Below, in pieces: positions 61,877 to 64,000 of a DNA stretch of 64,000 nt (position 1 is its first letter; the number at the start of each line of letters is the position of its first letter). This stretch comes from Streptomyces sp. NRRL F-5727. Its GTDB lineage: Bacteria; Actinomycetota; Actinomycetes; Streptomycetales; Streptomycetaceae. The translations under genes were made by a program, and so were the position numbers. The stretch spans positions 11,871 through 75,870 of the forward strand of contig NZ_JOGX01000053.1 of assembly GCF_000719555.1 (NCBI RefSeq). Reading direction: 5' to 3'. The notes under the pieces were generated by a model. It had not been told where the DNA came from. It searched no databases and was given only the letters and a program-made list of their open reading frames with translations.

Positions 61877-63088
61877 TCAGGGCTGGCTGTAGCCGTCCAG
61901 GAAGCGGCCGATCCGCGTCACCGCGTCCGTGAGGTCCGCGACCGACGGCAGCGTCACGATCCGGAAGTGGTCCGGCTCGTGCCAGTTGAAGCCCGTCCCG
62001 TGCACCACCATGATCTTCTCGGCCCGCAGCAGGTCGAGGACCATCTGCCGGTCGTCCTTGACCTTGTAGACGTTCGGGTCGAGACGCGGGAACAGGTACA
62101 GCGCGCCCTTCGGCTTCACGCACGTCACGCCCGGGATCGAGGTCAGCAGCTCGTACGCCGTGTTCCGCTGCTCCAGGAGCCGGCCGCCCGGCAGGACCAG
62201 GTCCTCGATCGACTGCCGCCCCTGGAGCGCGGCGGCCACCGCGTGCTGGGCCGGCATGTTCGCGCACAGGCGCATGTTGGCGAGGATCGTCAGCCCCTCG
62301 ATGTACGAGGAGGCGTGGTGCTTCGGTCCGCAGACCGCGAGCCAGCCGGAGCGGAAGCCGGCCACCCGGTAGTTCTTGCTCATCCCGTTGAAGGTGAGGC
62401 AGAGCAGGTCCGGGGCGATCGCCGCGGTTGGGGTGTGGGTGGCGCCGTCGTAGAGGATCTTGTCGTAGATCTCGTCCGAGCAGACGACGAGGCCGTGCCG
62501 GCGGGCGATCTCGGTCAGCGAGCGGAGCATCTCGTCGTCGTAGACGGCCCCGGTCGGGTTGTTCGGGTTGATGATCACGATCGCCTTGGTGCGGTCGGTG
62601 ATCTTCCGCTCGATGTCGGCCAGGTCCGGCATCCAGTCCGACTGCTCGTCGCAGCGGTAGTGCACCGCCGTACCGCCCGCCAGGGAGACCGAGGCCGTCC
62701 ACAGCGGGTAGTCGGGGGCCGGGACGAGGACCTCGTCGCCGTCGTCGAGCAGCGCCTGCATCGACATCTGGATGAGCTCGGAGACGCCGTTGCCGAGGTA
62801 GATGTCCTCGACGGAGAGGTGGATGCCCTTGGTCTCGTAGTGGCTCATCACCGCCCGGCGGGCGGACAGCAGGCCCTTCGCGTCGCCGTAGCCGTGCGCC
62901 TCGGAGAGGTTCCGGAGGACGTCCTCCAGGATCGCGGGCGGGCACTCGAAGCCGAAGGCGGCCGGATTTCCGGTGTTCAGCTTGAGGATGCGATGACCCG
63001 CGGCTTCGAGCCGCATCGCCTCTTCGAGCACCGGGCCGCGGATTTCGTAACAGACGTTGGCGAGCTTCGTCGACTGGATCACCTGCAT
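61877..63088 (-). CDS. alaA: alanine aminotransferase-like PLP enzyme (AlaA type)
   Basis: Fold-type I aminotransferase of 403 residues. NVCYEIRGPVLEEAMRLE and LNTGNPAAFGF match E. coli AlaA and mycobacterial AspC-annotated proteins. VIINPNNPTGAVY binds the cofactor pyridine, SDEIYDKILYDG, and the PLP Lys is in NGMSKNYRVAGFRSGW. Makes alanine from pyruvate with glutamate. ATG 63088. Monocistronic. Confidence 0.9.
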   Translation of the reverse strand: MQVIQSTKLANVCYEIRGPVLEEAMRLEAAGHRILKLNTGNPAAFGFECPPAILEDVLRNLSEAHGYGDAKGLLSARRAVMSHYETKGIHLSVEDIYLGNGVSELIQMSMQALLDDGDEVLVPAPDYPLWTASVSLAGGTAVHYRCDEQSDWMPDLADIERKITDRTKAIVIINPNNPTGAVYDDEMLRSLTEIARRHGLVVCSDEIYDKILYDGATHTPTAAIAPDLLCLTFNGMSKNYRVAGFRSGWLAVCGPKHHASSYIEGLTILANMRLCANMPAQHAVAAALQGRQSIEDLVLPGGRLLEQRNTAYELLTSIPGVTCVKPKGALYLFPRLDPNVYKVKDDRQMVLDLLRAEKIMVVHGTGFNWHEPDHFRIVTLPSVADLTDAVTRIGRFLDGYSQP

Positions 63089-63233
63089 GACGAGAGCTTA
63101 CGGCGGGGGAGGGCCGGACGCCTCGTGTTCTCGGACACGTCGGGACGAACCCCACGGGAGTACGGGCCGGGAAATCCGTCCGGTTTGTGACTCGACTCGC
63201 ACCGTTCTTACGCGCTCCCTACAATGCGCGCCC

Positions 63234-63704
63234 ATGAGCCACCAGGACAACAGCGTCTTCGTCGACACCTCGGGGCGGCGCGGCCGCGTGATGCGGTGGG
63301 GCGCGGTCGGCGTGGGCGTCGTCTGCGTCGGCTTCCTCGGAATCGTCGTGGCGGGGATGTTCGGCGCGGGCCCGACCGGCGGCCCGCTGCCCTGGTCCGA
63401 CGACGAGAAGCGGGACGCCCCGGCGCTCATCCAGCCCGACCCGGAGGCCACCCGCTCTCCGGACGGCTCGCCCACCGCCTCCACCGCGCGGCCCGCCCGC
63501 ACCGGCGGCGCCACCCCGACCGCCGCGGCGTCCCCGTCGGCCGCGCCCACCACCGCCGCCACGACGCCCGCCGCGCCCCCCTCGACGACCGCGCCGACCG
63601 CCGACGCGGAGCCGGGGCCCACCGCCACCGGCGGCGCCGCCGGCGACGACACGACGCCCGGCAAGTCCGGAAACGCCCCCGGCGCCACGAAGAAGCCCCG
63701 GTGA
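63234..63704 (+). CDS. membrane protein with Thr/Pro/Ala-rich outer domain
   Basis: Protein of 156 residues. Cytoplasmic N-terminus (HQDNSVFVDTSGRRGRVMRW), one membrane segment (GAVGVGVVCVGFLGIVVAGMF) and a long Thr/Pro/Ala-rich extracytoplasmic part, probably a glycosylated stalk. ATG 63234. Its stop overlaps the GTG of the next gene, so the two are coupled. In other streptomycetes such a gene often precedes a polysaccharide deacetylase/glycosyltransferase fusion (from memory). Confidence 0.78.
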   Translation: MSHQDNSVFVDTSGRRGRVMRWGAVGVGVVCVGFLGIVVAGMFGAGPTGGPLPWSDDEKRDAPALIQPDPEATRSPDGSPTASTARPARTGGATPTAAASPSAAPTTAATTPAAPPSTTAPTADAEPGPTATGGAAGDDTTPGKSGNAPGATKKPR

Positions 63705-64000
63705 ACCGCGACCCGTACGGATACGAGCCGGAACCCTCGTCGTACGACCACACCCACGGGCACGGACACGCGTCCCCGTACGAGCAGGCGCCCCAGCCGT
63801 ACGGGCAGGTCCCGCCGCCGTACGGGTACGAGCAGATACCGCCCTACGGGCAGGCGCCCCGGACGAACGAGCAGGCGCCGGCGTACGAGCCGACGCTCAC
63901 GTACGAGCCGACGCCCTACGAGCCGGCGCCCAGGTACGAGCCGACACCCATGTACGAGCCGACACCCGCGTACGAGCCGATACCCGCGTACGCCCCCGAC
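63701..64000 (+). CDS. Tyr/Pro-rich N-terminus of a protein that runs off the window
   Basis: Open frame of 100 codons from GTG 63701 (overlaps the preceding stop) to the end. It is low-complexity: QAPQPYGQ, PPPYGYEQIPPYGQAP, then at least six YEPTP-like units. Such Tyr/Pro tails precede membrane or enzymatic domains in many actinobacterial proteins; the catalytic part is outside the window. Frame continuity and codon bias support coding. Confidence 0.72.
   Translation, partial: MNRDPYGYEPEPSSYDHTHGHGHASPYEQAPQPYGQVPPPYGYEQIPPYGQAPRTNEQAPAYEPTLTYEPTPYEPAPRYEPTPMYEPTPAYEPIPAYAPD

Overview
This 64 kb window is chromosomal DNA of a Streptomyces species. It has very high G+C with strongly biased third codon positions, frequent GTG starts, chaplin and rodlin genes (only known from streptomycetes and close relatives), a melC-type tyrosinase pair, mycothiol conjugate amidase, and a gene order (pccB-birA-cya-enoyl-CoA hydratase-GAF/GGDEF-hutH ... 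msrA-metB-ilvA-greA-mca ... pckG) that I remember as the conserved core of the S. coelicolor chromosome. No rRNA, tRNA, CRISPR array, prophage or insertion sequence was seen.

Layout. (1) 1-8.6 kb, core: start of propionyl-CoA carboxylase beta, biotin ligase, a class III adenylate cyclase, enoyl-CoA hydratase, a GAF-GGDEF diguanylate cyclase, histidine ammonia-lyase, a small LAETG-sorted surface protein and a lipoprotein L,D-transpeptidase. (2) 8.6-12.8 kb, accessory: a secreted protein, a SARP-type regulator fused to a CGNR-like domain with a SARP-style operator in its own promoter, and a 744-residue caspase-like protease / Ser-Thr kinase fusion that carries a TTA (bldA-dependent) codon. (3) 13-25.5 kb, core: msrA, metB, sigma-like/anti-sigma-like pair, MarR, threonine dehydratase, DrrAB-type ABC exporter, greA, DUF4307, mca and a YyaL-type protein. 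(4) 25.5-52.3 kb, a cell-surface and development island: three rodlins with a shared sigma-BldN-like promoter, three short chaplins, an LCP protein, a nine-gene Wzx/Wzy-type exopolysaccharide operon (43-33.4 kb, minus strand, almost every junction overlapping), an ATP-grasp/flavoprotein pair, two GH26-like glycoside hydrolases (one frameshifted inside a repeat linker), several small secreted proteins including an LPDTG-anchored one, tyrosinase with its MelC1 caddie, and a VKOR disulfide-forming enzyme. (5) 52.3-64 kb, core: TetR, PAQR/hemolysin III, GTP-dependent PEP carboxykinase, a Tat-type poly-gamma-glutamate hydrolase family protein, a tightly coupled four-gene TelA/VWA/substrate-binding operon, an AlaA-type aminotransferase, and the start of a Tyr/Pro-rich protein that runs off the end.

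How the parts fit. The island looks like a module for building the outer coat of aerial hyphae: chaplins and rodlins form the fibrous rodlet layer, the EPS operon makes a lipid-linked polymer, the LCP protein could attach polymer to the wall, the GH26-like enzymes could trim it, and the VKOR could supply disulfides for the two-cysteine chaplins. These links are inferences from proximity and family knowledge. The most unusual single locus is the caspase-kinase fusion, whose late-development (bldA) codon and foreign look suggest a regulated cell-death or defence effector.
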